From Pseudomonas sp. PA15(2017) (GTDB lineage Bacteria > Pseudomonadota > Gammaproteobacteria > Pseudomonadales > Pseudomonadaceae): a stretch of DNA of 54,789 nucleotides. The stretch is from positions 1 to 54,789 of the forward strand of contig NZ_MSXV01000012.1 of assembly GCF_001945395.1 (NCBI RefSeq), written 5' to 3'. Of this stretch, positions 26,191-35,287 are shown piece by piece (positions within the stretch are counted from its first letter, which is position 1; every line of letters begins with the position of its first letter). A program made the position numbers and the translations under genes. Under the pieces are notes generated by a model. The model did not search any database and was not told the origin of the DNA. It was given only the letters and a program-made list of their open reading frames with translations.

Positions 26191-28626
26191 TCAGAACTCC
26201 AGGGTGCTGGAGAGCTGCAGCTGGCGAGGTTCGCCGACGGAGACGGCAAGGTTGTTAACCGCCGAGCTGTAGTAGGTCTTGTCGAACAGGTTCTTCACGT
26301 TGACCTGAAGCTTGAGCTTGTTGTCGCCCAGGCGCGTATCGTAGCTGGTGAAGGCGTCGGCCACGGTGTAGGACGGCAGGGTAAAATTATTGGCCGCATC
26401 GCCTTCCCGCTCACCCACGTAGCGAGCACCTAAACCTGCGCGCACACGGTCGCCACCGAACACCTGACCGAAGTCATACACACCGTACAGTGAAGCGCTG
26501 TGCCGGGCCACGTTCTGCAGGCCATTGCCCTTGAGCTCCGGGTCCTCCGTCACCTCGGCATCGGTAAAGGCATAGGTGCCGATCAGGCTGAGGTCATCGG
26601 TCAGCTGCCCGGTCACGTCCAGTTCGACGCCTCGGGAGCGTACTTCGCCAGCACCGGTGGCAATGGTTTCACCGCCCACGGTCTGGGTCACCAGTACGTT
26701 TTCCTTGACGATATCGAACAAAGCCAAAGTACCGGTAACACGTCCGGGCATATCCAGCTTGGCGCCGACTTCCCAGCTCTTGCCCTCTTCCGGCTGCACG
26801 CCATTGATGGAGGCGCCGCCGCTCAGGGGCGCGATGGTCGAGTTGGGTTTGAATGATTCGGTGTAGCCGCCGTACAGCGACAGCTCATCGTTGAGTTTGT
26901 ACACCAGCCCGACCCGCGGTACCCAGACCTGGCCGTCGATATCGGTGTTCTTGTTGAACGGGCGCCCGCGCCCGGACATCTGGTCATAGAGCTGGTAGCG
27001 CGCTCCAGCCACGAAGATCCACTGCTCGTTGAGGTGTACCGAATCCTGGAAAAACGCGGACTGGGTGACTACGCGATCGGTCTGGTCACTGTCGCTGGCA
27101 ACCACCGTCGTCGGCACCGGCACGTTGCCATAGACCGGGTTGAACGGATCGAAACGAACGGCTGTGTTCTGACGCAGCAGGTCCTCGCGGTAGAACTTGC
27201 GGTACTCATGGTCCACGCCCAGCAGCAGGTCGTGCTGCATACCGCCGAGCTGCACCTTGCCATCCAGATCGAAGGTGGCGAAGTGCGAGGTGCTGACCGC
27301 ACCCTGAGTGCCGTCCAATCGGCGCTGGTAGGCATTACTGCTTTGCGTGGCGGGCTCACGGAAGATCCGCGCCTGATAATCGTCGTAGCGGTCACGGTTA
27401 TAGCTGTAGGCGAAGTGCGCCTTCCAGTCTTCGTTGAGCTGGTGCGACAGGTCGAAGATGGTCAGGTGCGAGCGGCCATCGGTGATGTTGTAGGCCTCGT
27501 CCAGGCGGCGCTCGGCGGGAATGTTCAGCGGCTTGCCGTTACGAAAGAGGGTGCCGCGATCGAACGGTACCGAATATTCGCGGTACTCGTGGCTCAGGGT
27601 CACCGTAGTGTCCTCGCCATACCAGGCCAGCGACGGCGCAAAGGTCTTGTCGCGGTTGTTGCCGAAGCTGCGCCAGTAGTCGGCGTCGTCATAATCGGCG
27701 ACCACCCGGTAGGCCAGGCCGGTTTCGCCCAGCGGGCCGGTCACGTCCAGGGTACCGCCGCTGCCGTTGTTGCCGTGGCCGTAGGTCGAAGCGCGGCCGC
27801 TGATGGCGCGGTAGCTCTGCAATTGCGGCTTCTTGCTGACCACGTTGATCACGCCGCCCGGATCGAGAATGCCGTAGAGCATCGACGACGGCCCCTTGAG
27901 CACTTCGACACGCTCGGCGGTGGCGGTGAAGTTGCGGCCCTGAATGGTGCGCATGCCATCGCGCAGGATGGAGCCGTCGCGGTTATCACCGAAACCGCGC
28001 TTCATCACTGCATCCAGGGTGCTGCCCAGGGTGTTGGATTGGGTAATGCCACTGACGTTGACCAGTGCCTGGTCGAGCGTTTGCGGCTGTTGGTCCTGCA
28101 GCGCCTGGGTCGGCACCACGGCGACGGCCTGGGGGATTTCCAGCAACGGCGTGTCGCTGCGCGTCAGCGAACTGCTTTCCGGCGGCTGGTAGCTGTAGCT
28201 CGAGGTGCGTCGCGACTGGATGTTCACCGCACCAAGGTTCAGGGCGCCGTCGCTGGGCAGTGCCTGCAGGGTGACGGTACCGGCACCCGCCCGGGCAAAG
28301 GTGAAGCCGGAACCGGCGAGCAACCGGGTCAGCGCCTGCTCGGCGCTCATGCGCCCCTGGAGCGCTGGCGCCTGTAACCCATAGGGCGCTTCATCGGTGT
28401 ACACGACGTTGAGGCCGCTGACGCGGCTGAAGGCGTCGAGCGCCCGTGGCAACGGCTGTGCGGCGATAGCGAAGTCGTAGGTTGCGGCCTGATCGGCGCT
28501 GGCCTGGGCCAGAACGGGCTGCGCCAGGGGCAGGATGGCCGAGCCCAGCAGGCAGGTGACCAGACCGATGTGTTTCAAGGAGGCATCCTGCCGGCGCATG
28601 GTGCGATGGTTCATGGTGGTGTTCAT
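26191..28626 (-). CDS. TonB-dependent siderophore receptor with STN domain
   Basis: This 811-residue outer-membrane receptor imports a ferric siderophore using TonB energy. It has a signal peptide (about 1-41), an N-terminal STN signalling domain (about 50-118, with LPRALDAFSRVSGLNVVY), a plug (about 150-270, with GPSSMLYG and GGVINVVSKKP) and a 22-strand barrel ending in the classical terminal Phe. The STN domain contacts the FecR-type protein encoded upstream, so binding of the ligand should switch on the ECF sigma factor. It resembles ferrichrome-type (FiuA-like) receptors, but the ligand cannot be fixed from sequence alone. It is the last gene of the sigma-fecR-receptor set. Confidence 0.9.
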   Translation of the reverse strand: MNTTMNHRTMRRQDASLKHIGLVTCLLGSAILPLAQPVLAQASADQAATYDFAIAAQPLPRALDAFSRVSGLNVVYTDEAPYGLQAPALQGRMSAEQALTRLLAGSGFTFARAGAGTVTLQALPSDGALNLGAVNIQSRRTSSYSYQPPESSSLTRSDTPLLEIPQAVAVVPTQALQDQQPQTLDQALVNVSGITQSNTLGSTLDAVMKRGFGDNRDGSILRDGMRTIQGRNFTATAERVEVLKGPSSMLYGILDPGGVINVVSKKPQLQSYRAISGRASTYGHGNNGSGGTLDVTGPLGETGLAYRVVADYDDADYWRSFGNNRDKTFAPSLAWYGEDTTVTLSHEYREYSVPFDRGTLFRNGKPLNIPAERRLDEAYNITDGRSHLTIFDLSHQLNEDWKAHFAYSYNRDRYDDYQARIFREPATQSSNAYQRRLDGTQGAVSTSHFATFDLDGKVQLGGMQHDLLLGVDHEYRKFYREDLLRQNTAVRFDPFNPVYGNVPVPTTVVASDSDQTDRVVTQSAFFQDSVHLNEQWIFVAGARYQLYDQMSGRGRPFNKNTDIDGQVWVPRVGLVYKLNDELSLYGGYTESFKPNSTIAPLSGGASINGVQPEEGKSWEVGAKLDMPGRVTGTLALFDIVKENVLVTQTVGGETIATGAGEVRSRGVELDVTGQLTDDLSLIGTYAFTDAEVTEDPELKGNGLQNVARHSASLYGVYDFGQVFGGDRVRAGLGARYVGEREGDAANNFTLPSYTVADAFTSYDTRLGDNKLKLQVNVKNLFDKTYYSSAVNNLAVSVGEPRQLQLSSTLEF

Positions 28627-28716
28627 CCAGAGGCGGGCTGTCAGTGCGAAAAAGTCGCATTCAAAGCACTACACGAATGCCGTGCCGGTCTACCTCACCC
28701 GCTAGCGAAAATATTT

Positions 28717-29697
28717 TCAGCGCAGGATGATCAAGCGCCCCAACACCTTGTGCTGCTCGAAGCCGACCACGCCCTGCAGGGCATCGAGAATCGCCCCGGG
28801 ATCCTGGCTGGCGAAGCTGCCGCTGACCCGTTTGCCGCGCAGCGCGTCGTCGAGCAGCACGATGCGCCCAGGGTAATAACGGCGTAGCTCGTCGAGCACT
28901 TCGCCCAGCGGGGCGTGATAGAAACTCAGGCGGCCATCGCGCCAGGCGGTCAGCGCACCGGTGTCGACGGCCAGGGGATTGCCGCTGACACCATCCAGGT
29001 AACTGACCTGTTGATCGGCAGTCAGCACCCGCGGCGCCTCCAGTGGCCCACCACGCACTGCCACCCGCCCCTGCTGCACAGAAACCCGCGCGCCCTCGCC
29101 CAGGCGCCGCACTTCGAAACGGGTGCCGAGTACCCGCGCCTCGCCACCGGCCGCGGCGACGGTAAAGGGGATCTCGCCCGGCACCACGTTGAAGTACGCC
29201 GCCCCACGCCGCAGTTCGACGTGCCGCTCGTCCGCGCTGTAGCGCACGGCGATGGCGCTGTCGGCGTCCATTACCACGCTCGATCCGTCGCTTAGCGTCA
29301 CCGTACGCACCTGGCCAGGCGCCGAGACCATATCCGCGCCCAGGTCATCGACCCAGCGCAGCGGCTGCCAGCCGCCGGCCCACACCACCAGCAGCAGGCA
29401 GGCGGCCATCGCCAGGGTCGGCACCCAGTAACGGCGCTGGCGCTTCGGCGCACGCAGGTACTGCTGCAGGGCGGCATGCTCCTCGTCTGCCAATTGCTGG
29501 GCGGCCGGGCGACTGAGGTGCCAGAGCGACTGCATGCGCACGAAGGTGTCGACATGCTCGGGCGCAGCGGCCAGCCAGCGTTCGAACGCCATCTGCACGC
29601 CATCGCCGGGCTGGCCCTGCAGGCGGCCGAGCCACAGCCAGGCATCCTGCTCGATAGGCGACAGCGGCTCCTGCGGTGGGGATGACTCGAGGCTCAT
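28717..29697 (-). CDS. FecR-family anti-sigma factor
   Basis: This 326-residue protein relays the receptor signal across the inner membrane and controls the sigma factor. It has a cytoplasmic N-terminal DUF4880 region (about 12-55), one membrane helix (about 92-110), a periplasmic FecR domain (about 125-220) and a C-terminal STN-interacting part (about 250-325). Its ATG overlaps the sigma gene stop as ATGA, so the two are translationally coupled. The receptor gene starts 90 bases downstream; the gap has a perfect palindrome GAAAATATTTTC at 28707-28718. Confidence 0.9.
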   Translation of the reverse strand: MSLESSPPQEPLSPIEQDAWLWLGRLQGQPGDGVQMAFERWLAAAPEHVDTFVRMQSLWHLSRPAAQQLADEEHAALQQYLRAPKRQRRYWVPTLAMAACLLLVVWAGGWQPLRWVDDLGADMVSAPGQVRTVTLSDGSSVVMDADSAIAVRYSADERHVELRRGAAYFNVVPGEIPFTVAAAGGEARVLGTRFEVRRLGEGARVSVQQGRVAVRGGPLEAPRVLTADQQVSYLDGVSGNPLAVDTGALTAWRDGRLSFYHAPLGEVLDELRRYYPGRIVLLDDALRGKRVSGSFASQDPGAILDALQGVVGFEQHKVLGRLIILR

Positions 29698-30281
29698 GGC
29701 ACAGCGCTTCCGTGTGAATGGCTGGCCGGCGTATCGATGACGCTGGCCTTGCAAGCTTCCAGGGCGCGCATCATATGTTTTTCCACCGCGCTCTGGGAAA
29801 GCGCCATGCTGCGGGCGATCTGCCCGTAGGTCTGGCCGTGGATGCGGTTGAGCAGAAAGATGTGTCGGGTACGTTCGGGCAAGGCCCGCAAGGCCGCCTC
29901 GACACGCCGTAGATCGCTGCCCGCCTCCAGCGCTGCATCCAGCGAGACACTGGAATCGCCGCGCTGCTCAGGCAATAGACCCGCCTCGTTACGGGAGCGG
30001 GCGCCCTCGCTGCGCAGATGGTCGATGGCCAGGTTATGGGCGCTGCGAATCAGGTAACTGCCCATGTCTTCGAGCGGCGCGCTGGGCCGCCGCCAGAAGC
30101 GCAGAAACAGCTCCTGCACCAGATCCGCCGCCGTCGCCCGGCAGCCGACGCGCCGACGTAACACCGCTTCCATCTGCTCGCGACGGGCCAGAAAGGTGTG
30201 CAGGAACGCATCACGTTGTACCGGCTCCGTCACGGACGGGTCGGGCTGGCGAGGTTCGGGTGAGGACGGGAGATCGACCAT
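29694..30281 (-). CDS. ECF sigma factor, FecI type
   Basis: The 195-residue sigma-70-family factor has region 2 (about 30-100, including LVQELFLRFWRRP) and region 4 (about 125-180, including TYGQIARSMALSQSAVEKHMMRAL). With FecR and the receptor it forms a cell-surface signalling unit that should direct transcription of the receptor gene. The ATG at 30281 is preferred; a TTG at 30326 would give 15 more residues. A Fur box at 30333-30351 just upstream points to iron repression. No strong ribosome-binding site was seen at either start. Confidence 0.88.
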   Translation of the reverse strand: MVDLPSSPEPRQPDPSVTEPVQRDAFLHTFLARREQMEAVLRRRVGCRATAADLVQELFLRFWRRPSAPLEDMGSYLIRSAHNLAIDHLRSEGARSRNEAGLLPEQRGDSSVSLDAALEAGSDLRRVEAALRALPERTRHIFLLNRIHGQTYGQIARSMALSQSAVEKHMMRALEACKASVIDTPASHSHGSAVP

Positions 30282-30332
30282 GTAAACGGGCTGCTCGGGG
30301 CGATACGGACAGAGGCGAGACGGCAAGGCGGC

Positions 30333-30351
30333 GAATGATAATGCTTATCAA
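30333..30351. promoter_or_regulatory. Fur box
   Basis: GAATGATAATGCTTATCAA matches the 19-bp Fur consensus closely (GATAATGATAATCATTATC type). It lies 52 bases upstream of the sigma factor ATG and about 80 bases upstream of the divergent DUF1028 gene, so it could control either or both. Confidence 0.82.
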
Positions 30352-30431
30352 CAAATACCGATAGCCATACGACGAGCGGAACGATCACCCACGGCACGTG
30401 GCCTAAGCCACACGCGCAAAAAGGAGCCACC

Positions 30432-31106
30432 ATGACCTTTTCCATCGTTGCCCGCTGCCAACGAACCGGCCAGTTCGGCGTTGCCGCCGCCACCGCCATG
30501 CCCGCCGTGGGCAAATTGCTCAGCCATGCAGCGGCCGGCGCTGGCGCGGTGGCGACCCAGGCCCAGGTCAACCCGTACCTGGGGCTCGACGGCCTGGCGC
30601 TGCTGCGCGCGGGGCATTCGGCGCCAGCCGCCCTGAAGCGGCTGATGGACACCGACCCGTGCATGCAATTGCGCCAACTGGCACTGATCGATAGCAACGG
30701 CGACAGCGTGTGCTGGACCGGCAACGAGTGCCTCCCCTGGGCTGGCTCGCTGTCGGGCGAGCAGTTCTCGGTGCAGGGCAATCGCCTGGCCGGCCCGCAG
30801 GTGCTCGATGCCGTCGCCGATGCCTTTCGCCGCGGTGAGGACCGCCCGCTGGTCGAGCGCCTGATCGATGCCCTGGAAGCCGGTGATGACCGCGGTGGCG
30901 ATCGTGAAGGCGAGTCCTCGGCGGTCATCTATATCGTCGACCGCGAGGAATACCCGCTGTGGGACATCCGCGTTGACCATCACCGCGACCCGGTCGCCGA
31001 GCTGTGGCGCCTGCACGCCGTGTTCGCTCGCGAGGTGCTGCCGGAAATCCTCGCCATGCCGACCCGCGACAATCCAGCGGGCAAGGCGGCCGAAGATTCA
31101 GTCTGA
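30432..31106 (+). CDS. DUF1028-family protein (Ntn-hydrolase-like)
   Basis: The 224-residue protein belongs to DUF1028. It starts MTFSIVARCQRTGQFGVAAATAMPAVGK, which resembles the conserved N-terminus of this Ntn-hydrolase-fold family; the activity is not known. A strong AAGGAG precedes the ATG. It is divergent from the iron-signalling operon, and the shared gap holds the Fur box, which raises the possibility of iron control. The cysteine hydrolase gene follows on the same strand after 133 bases that include a REP-like half-site. Confidence 0.8.
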   Translation: MTFSIVARCQRTGQFGVAAATAMPAVGKLLSHAAAGAGAVATQAQVNPYLGLDGLALLRAGHSAPAALKRLMDTDPCMQLRQLALIDSNGDSVCWTGNECLPWAGSLSGEQFSVQGNRLAGPQVLDAVADAFRRGEDRPLVERLIDALEAGDDRGGDREGESSAVIYIVDREEYPLWDIRVDHHRDPVAELWRLHAVFAREVLPEILAMPTRDNPAGKAAEDSV

Positions 31107-31121
31107 AATCAACGACTGACC

Positions 31122-31152
31122 GTAGCCTGGGTCGAGCACAGCGACACCCGGG
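31122..31152. repeat. REP-like half-palindrome
   Basis: A single arm of the repeat found at 26085-26158 and 31857-31929 (GTAGCCTGGGTCGAGCACAG, then CGACACCCGGG), with several mismatches. It lies directly after the DUF1028 gene. Confidence 0.6.
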
Positions 31153-31239
31153 AAATCTCTGATTCTCTCGCCCCGCGTATCTCCCGCTTTGCTGGTACGC
31201 AGGTTAATGTGTGGGACGTCAATCATCACGGAAACCACC

Positions 31240-31788
31240 ATGAGCAAGCGCGCCCTGATTCTGATCGACATCCAGAACGACTACTTTCCTGGCGGCAAGT
31301 GGTCGCTGCACGAAATGCACACCGCCAGCGCCAACGCGGCTCGCGTACTGGCCGCCGCACGCGCCGCGGGTGACACCGTGGTGCACGTGCGCCATGAATT
31401 CGAGAGCGTGGATGCGCCCTTCTTCGCGCCCGGTTCCAGCGGCGCGCACATCCATGATCAGGTCGAGCCGCGGGCCGACGAAAGCGTGGTACTCAAGCAC
31501 AAGGTCAACGCCTTTCTCGGCACCGACCTGAAGGCGCTGCTGGACAAGGCTGGCGTGCAGGAAGTCACCCTGGTCGGCGCCATGAGCCACATGTGCATCG
31601 ACGCCGCCGCCCGCGCCAGCGCCGATTTCGGCTACGCCACCACGGTGATTCACGATGCCTGCGCGACCCGCGATCAGGAGTTCGAAGGCAAGCGGGTTGC
31701 CGCAGCACAGGTACAGGCGGCCTATATGGCCGCCCTGGCATTCGCCTATGCGACGGTGGTATCGACCGAGCAGTACCTGGCGAGCTGA
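31240..31788 (+). CDS. Isochorismatase-like cysteine hydrolase
   Basis: The 182-residue protein is in the isochorismatase/nicotinamidase superfamily. The catalytic triad is visible as Asp10 (LIDIQNDYF), a lysine near 86 ([10 protein letters not shown]) and Cys119 ([11 protein letters not shown]), so it should be an amidase-type hydrolase. The substrate is unknown. The ATG at 31240 starts the conserved [12 protein letters not shown] strand; an upstream in-frame start would add 17 unrelated residues. REP-like sequences follow it before the convergent metE gene. Confidence 0.85.
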   Translation: MSKRALILIDIQNDYFPGGKWSLHEMHTASANAARVLAAARAAGDTVVHVRHEFESVDAPFFAPGSSGAHIHDQVEPRADESVVLKHKVNAFLGTDLKALLDKAGVQEVTLVGAMSHMCIDAAARASADFGYATTVIHDACATRDQEFEGKRVAAAQVQAAYMAALAFAYATVVSTEQYLAS

Positions 31789-31803
31789 CGCCTGCTGGCA
31801 TTT

Positions 31804-31828
31804 GTGGGAGCGGGCCATGCGCGCGATG
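31804..31828. repeat. REP half-site (GTGGGAGCGGGCC type)
   Basis: GTGGGAGCGGGCCATGCGCG, with CGAT following, matches the right arm of the palindrome at 52953-53018 in inverted form. It is a common type of Pseudomonas intergenic repeat and lies just after the cysteine hydrolase gene. Confidence 0.55.
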
Positions 31829-31856
31829 TCACACTCATTGATAATTTCGCAACTCC

Positions 31857-31929
31857 GTAGCCTGCGGTTGAGCGTAGCGATACCCAGGGCAATCGTTCCC
31901 GGGTATCGCTGCGCTCAACACCGGGCTAC
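31857..31929. repeat. REP-like palindrome before metE 3' end
   Basis: Arms 31857-31888 and 31898-31929 are inverted copies of the GTAGCC...GATACCC repeat also found at 26085-26158. It ends seven bases before the metE stop and may act as a transcription end or mRNA-stabilising structure. Confidence 0.8.
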
Positions 31930-31935
31930 CGTGCT

Positions 31936-34233
31936 TTACGCCAGTTCCTTGCGTAGTTGCCGCGCCGCAGCAACCATATTCACGAGCGCCGCCTCGGTCT
32001 CTGGCCAGCCGCGGGTCTTCAGGCCGCAATCCGGGTTGACCCACAGGCGTTCGGCAGGGATGCGCCGTACTGCCTTGCGCATCAGCTTGACCATCTCGGC
32101 AGTGTCCGGCACCCGCGGCGAGTGGATGTCGTAGACGCCGGGGCCGATTTCGTTGGGGTATTCGAAAGCCTCGAAGGCGTCCAGCAACTCCATATCCGAG
32201 CGCGAGGTCTCGATGGTGATCACGTCGGCATCCATGGCGGCGATGGACTCGATCACGTCGTTGAACTCGCTGTAGCACATGTGGGTGTGGATCTGGGTTT
32301 CGTCGCGCACGCCGCTGGCGCACAGGCGAAACGCCTCGGTCGCCCAATCCAGATACGCCTGCCAGTCCACCTGGCGCAGCGGCAGGCCTTCACGGAACGC
32401 GGCCTCGTCGATCTGGATGACCTTGATACCGGCCGCTTCCAGGTCCACCACCTCGTCGCGCAATGCCAGGGCCAGCTGGCGGGCCTGTACCTCGCGGCTG
32501 ACGTCCTCGCGGGGGAACGACCACATCAGCATGGTCACCGGGCCGGTCAGCATGCCCTTCATCACCTTGCCGGTGAGGCTCTGGGCATAGCGAATCCACT
32601 CCACGGTCATGGCCTTCGGGCGGCTGAGGTCGCCGTAGATGATCGCCGGTTTGACGCAGCGCGAGCCGTAGCTCTGCACCCAGCCGAAGCGGGTGAACAG
32701 GTAGCCGTCGAGCTGCTCGGCGAAGTACTCGACCATGTCGTTGCGCTCGGCCTCGCCGTGCACCAGTACGTCCAGGCCCAGACGCTCCTGAATCTTCACC
32801 GCGTGACGAATCTCGCTGTGCATCGCATCGGTGTAATCACCCAGCGACAGCTTGCCCTGCTTGAACGCCTGACGGGCCAGGCGGATCGCCGAGGTCTGCG
32901 GAAAGGAGCCGATGGTGGTGGTCGGGAATGGCGGCAGGGCCAGGCCAATGCGCTGCTCGGCGATACGCTGGGCGAAAGGCGAACGGCGCTGGCTGTCGCT
33001 CGCTTTCACCGCAGCGAGACGAGCCTGCACCTGGGGTTTGTGAATGCGTGGCGACGCTGCCCGGCGGGCCTGCACGGCGCGGCTTTCGGCCAGTGCCTTG
33101 CGTACCTCGGGGGCATCGGGCTGGTTGACGGCCCGCGCCAGCACCGCCACTTCGGCGCACTTCTGGGTGGCAAAGGCCAGCCAGCTTTTCAGCTCGGCAT
33201 CCAAGCCTTCTTCACGGGCCAGGTCGACCGGGCTGTGCAACAGCGAGCAGGATGGCGCGATCCACAGGCGTTCGCCAAGCCGGCTGTGGGCATGGCCGAT
33301 CACCGCCAGGGCCTTCTCCAGATCGCAGCGCCATACGTTGCGGCCATTGACCACGCCAAGGGACAGCACCTTGTAGGCCGGCAGGCGGTCGAGAATGGTC
33401 GGGTACTGCTCTGGCGCGCGCACCAGGTCGATGTGCAGGCCGTCCACCGGCAGGTTGGCGGCCAGGCCGAGGTTGTCCTCCAGGCCACCGAAGTAGGTGG
33501 CGATCAGCTTCTTCAGCGGCTCGCGCTGCAGGCTGTTGTAGGCGCGTTCGAAGGCGTTCTTCCACTCCTGAGGCAAATCGAGCACCAGGATCGGCTCGTC
33601 GATCTGCACCCACTCCACGCCCTGTTCGGCCAGGCGCTGGAAGATCTGCCCGTAGAGCGGCAGCAGGCGTTCGAGCAGCTCCAGCTTGTCGAAGTCCTGG
33701 GCATCGCCCTTGAGCTTGCCCAGCCTCAGGTAGGTGAGTGGCCCGATCACCACCGGTTTGACGCGATGGCCGAGGGCCTGGGCTTCGGCCACTTCCTCGA
33801 ACAGCTGCTCCCAGCTGAGGGCGAACTGTTGGTCGACGGTGAACTCGGGCACCAGGTAGTGGTAGTTGGTATCGAACCACTTGGTCATCTCTTGGGCGTG
33901 GGCACCGCTGCAGCGGGCATCGCCACTGACGCCACGAGCCATGGCGAACAGCGTCTGCAGGGTCGGCTTGCCGCTGGCCGGGCGGAAGCGCTCGGGAATC
34001 ACGCCGAAGGTCAGCGAATGCGCCAGCACCCCGTCGTACCAGGCGAAATCGCCGACCGGCAGCAGTTCGATGCCGGCATCCTTCTGCACCTGCCAGTGGC
34101 GAGCACGCAGCTCGCGGCCCACGGCGCGCAGGCCGGCTTCGTCCAGTTCACCTTTCCAGAACGCCTCCTGGGCTTTCTTCAGTTCACGGTCACGTCCGAT
34201 TCGGGGGAATCCGAGGCTGTGGGCCAGGGCCAT
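31936..34233 (-). CDS. metE: Cobalamin-independent methionine synthase MetE
   Basis: MetE transfers the methyl group of 5-methyltetrahydropteroyltriglutamate to homocysteine, the last step of methionine synthesis. The 765-residue product is full length, with the duplicated barrel layout and the zinc-ligand region HTHMCYSEF and [11 protein letters not shown] near the C-terminus. GGAGAG precedes the ATG at 34233, which begins the conserved SLGFPRIG. No cobalamin riboswitch fits in the short upstream region. A near-match to the MetR site (TGAA-N5-TTCA) is seen there instead. Confidence 0.97.
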   Translation of the reverse strand: MALAHSLGFPRIGRDRELKKAQEAFWKGELDEAGLRAVGRELRARHWQVQKDAGIELLPVGDFAWYDGVLAHSLTFGVIPERFRPASGKPTLQTLFAMARGVSGDARCSGAHAQEMTKWFDTNYHYLVPEFTVDQQFALSWEQLFEEVAEAQALGHRVKPVVIGPLTYLRLGKLKGDAQDFDKLELLERLLPLYGQIFQRLAEQGVEWVQIDEPILVLDLPQEWKNAFERAYNSLQREPLKKLIATYFGGLEDNLGLAANLPVDGLHIDLVRAPEQYPTILDRLPAYKVLSLGVVNGRNVWRCDLEKALAVIGHAHSRLGERLWIAPSCSLLHSPVDLAREEGLDAELKSWLAFATQKCAEVAVLARAVNQPDAPEVRKALAESRAVQARRAASPRIHKPQVQARLAAVKASDSQRRSPFAQRIAEQRIGLALPPFPTTTIGSFPQTSAIRLARQAFKQGKLSLGDYTDAMHSEIRHAVKIQERLGLDVLVHGEAERNDMVEYFAEQLDGYLFTRFGWVQSYGSRCVKPAIIYGDLSRPKAMTVEWIRYAQSLTGKVMKGMLTGPVTMLMWSFPREDVSREVQARQLALALRDEVVDLEAAGIKVIQIDEAAFREGLPLRQVDWQAYLDWATEAFRLCASGVRDETQIHTHMCYSEFNDVIESIAAMDADVITIETSRSDMELLDAFEAFEYPNEIGPGVYDIHSPRVPDTAEMVKLMRKAVRRIPAERLWVNPDCGLKTRGWPETEAALVNMVAAARQLRKELA

Positions 34234-34287
34234 GGCAATCTCTCCAATGCATAAATGATGGCGTGCATTGTCAAGGCTCACTCGAGG

Positions 34288-34313
34288 TGAAACAAACTCA
34301 ACGTACTAACGTT
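34288..34313. promoter_or_regulatory. Candidate MetR-type site and dyad upstream of metE
   Basis: On the minus strand 34300-34288 reads TGAGTTTGTTTCA, one mismatch from the TGAA-N5-TTCA MetR consensus. It abuts an AACGT/ACGTT dyad (34300-34313). Placement 55-80 bases before the metE ATG fits an activator site. The assignment is inference. Confidence 0.4.
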
Positions 34314-34426
34314 AAAAACAAGTTTCCCTCATGTTGGATCGATGCGGATCATGCGCCTCGCCCAGCGGCTTGAGATGAGCGGTGCAGTTCGGGCAAGCTG
34401 GCTGCAGCCCTGTGGACACGACCGGC

Positions 34427-35242
34427 ATGCCTGAGCTTCCCGACGACCCCGCCCAGACCGAGCGCACCCGCGAAACCGTGTTGCGCTATCACTACAGCTG
34501 GAAATACCGCGACCTCGACGCGGTGATGGCGCTCTATCATCCCGAGATCGAGTACCACGATTTCTTCCTCAACCGCAGCATGGGCCTGGCCGAGCTGCGC
34601 GACTACGTGCTCAGCACCATGCCGCGCCACCCGGACGAAGCCCTGGAACACACCGACCGCATCCGCATCGACGGCCACACCGCGTTCATCCAGTACCGCA
34701 CCACGCTGCATGGCGGCGAAGGGCTGGTGTCGTTTCGCACCGCCGAAGCCATCACCGTGCGCGACGGGCTGATCTGGCGGGTCAACGAATACGCTTCGCT
34801 GGTGCACGAAGGCCCCTATGCGCGGGCGCCGATCCAGAACAGCGCGGCGATCAGCAAGCTGGGCCTGTCGACCCGCCAGCTGGGCTTCATGGCCCAGGAC
34901 CTGCAGGATTACTTCCAGCGCCGCCAGCCCTTTCTCGACCCGGCTCTGAGCCTGCAGCAGGTAGCCAGCGCTACCGGCTACAGTCGCAACCAGATTTCCT
35001 ACCTGCTCAACCAGGTGCTCGGCCAGAGCTTCTACCGCTACGTCAACCAGACCCGCCTGCAGCACCTGCTCGCACGCCTGCAGGCCGGTAACGACCTGCG
35101 GCGCATGGACGAACTGGCCTTCGAGGCCGGCTTCAACTCCCTGACCGCCTTCTACAGCACCTTCCGCCGCCATACCGGGATGACGCCCAAGGCCTACCTG
35201 AAGGACCTGTACGCGCGGGCACGCACGCAAGACAACACTTGA
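34427..35242 (+). CDS. AraC-type regulator with N-terminal NTF2/SnoaL-like domain
   Basis: The 271-residue protein has an unusual N-terminal half (about 10-130) that looks like an NTF2/SnoaL-like fold (YHYSWKYRDLDAVMALYHPEIEYHDF is typical of that family) instead of the usual cupin sensor. Its C-terminal half is an AraC-type double helix-turn-helix (about 170-265, with ELAFEAGFNSLTAFYSTFRRHTGMTP). The N-terminal domain probably binds a small ligand. It precedes the amine-oxidase-type gene by 45 bases and is its likely regulator. The start at 34427 lacks a clear ribosome-binding site; a GTG at 34382 is an alternative. Confidence 0.82.
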   Translation: MPELPDDPAQTERTRETVLRYHYSWKYRDLDAVMALYHPEIEYHDFFLNRSMGLAELRDYVLSTMPRHPDEALEHTDRIRIDGHTAFIQYRTTLHGGEGLVSFRTAEAITVRDGLIWRVNEYASLVHEGPYARAPIQNSAAISKLGLSTRQLGFMAQDLQDYFQRRQPFLDPALSLQQVASATGYSRNQISYLLNQVLGQSFYRYVNQTRLQHLLARLQAGNDLRRMDELAFEAGFNSLTAFYSTFRRHTGMTPKAYLKDLYARARTQDNT

Positions 35243-35287
35243 ACCGGCTACTAGTCTTGCCCCATACATCTCGTGTGGAAGCGGTGC

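Noticed and set aside
31957..34254. Very long plus-strand open frame opposite metE
   Set aside because: It is antisense to a clear MetE and its translation is Gln/His/Gly/Val-rich without domains, as expected for a shadow frame in GC-rich DNA.
34234..34426. Cobalamin riboswitch upstream of metE
   Set aside because: The gap is short and the conserved B12-box and paired arms are not visible; a MetR-type site fits better.
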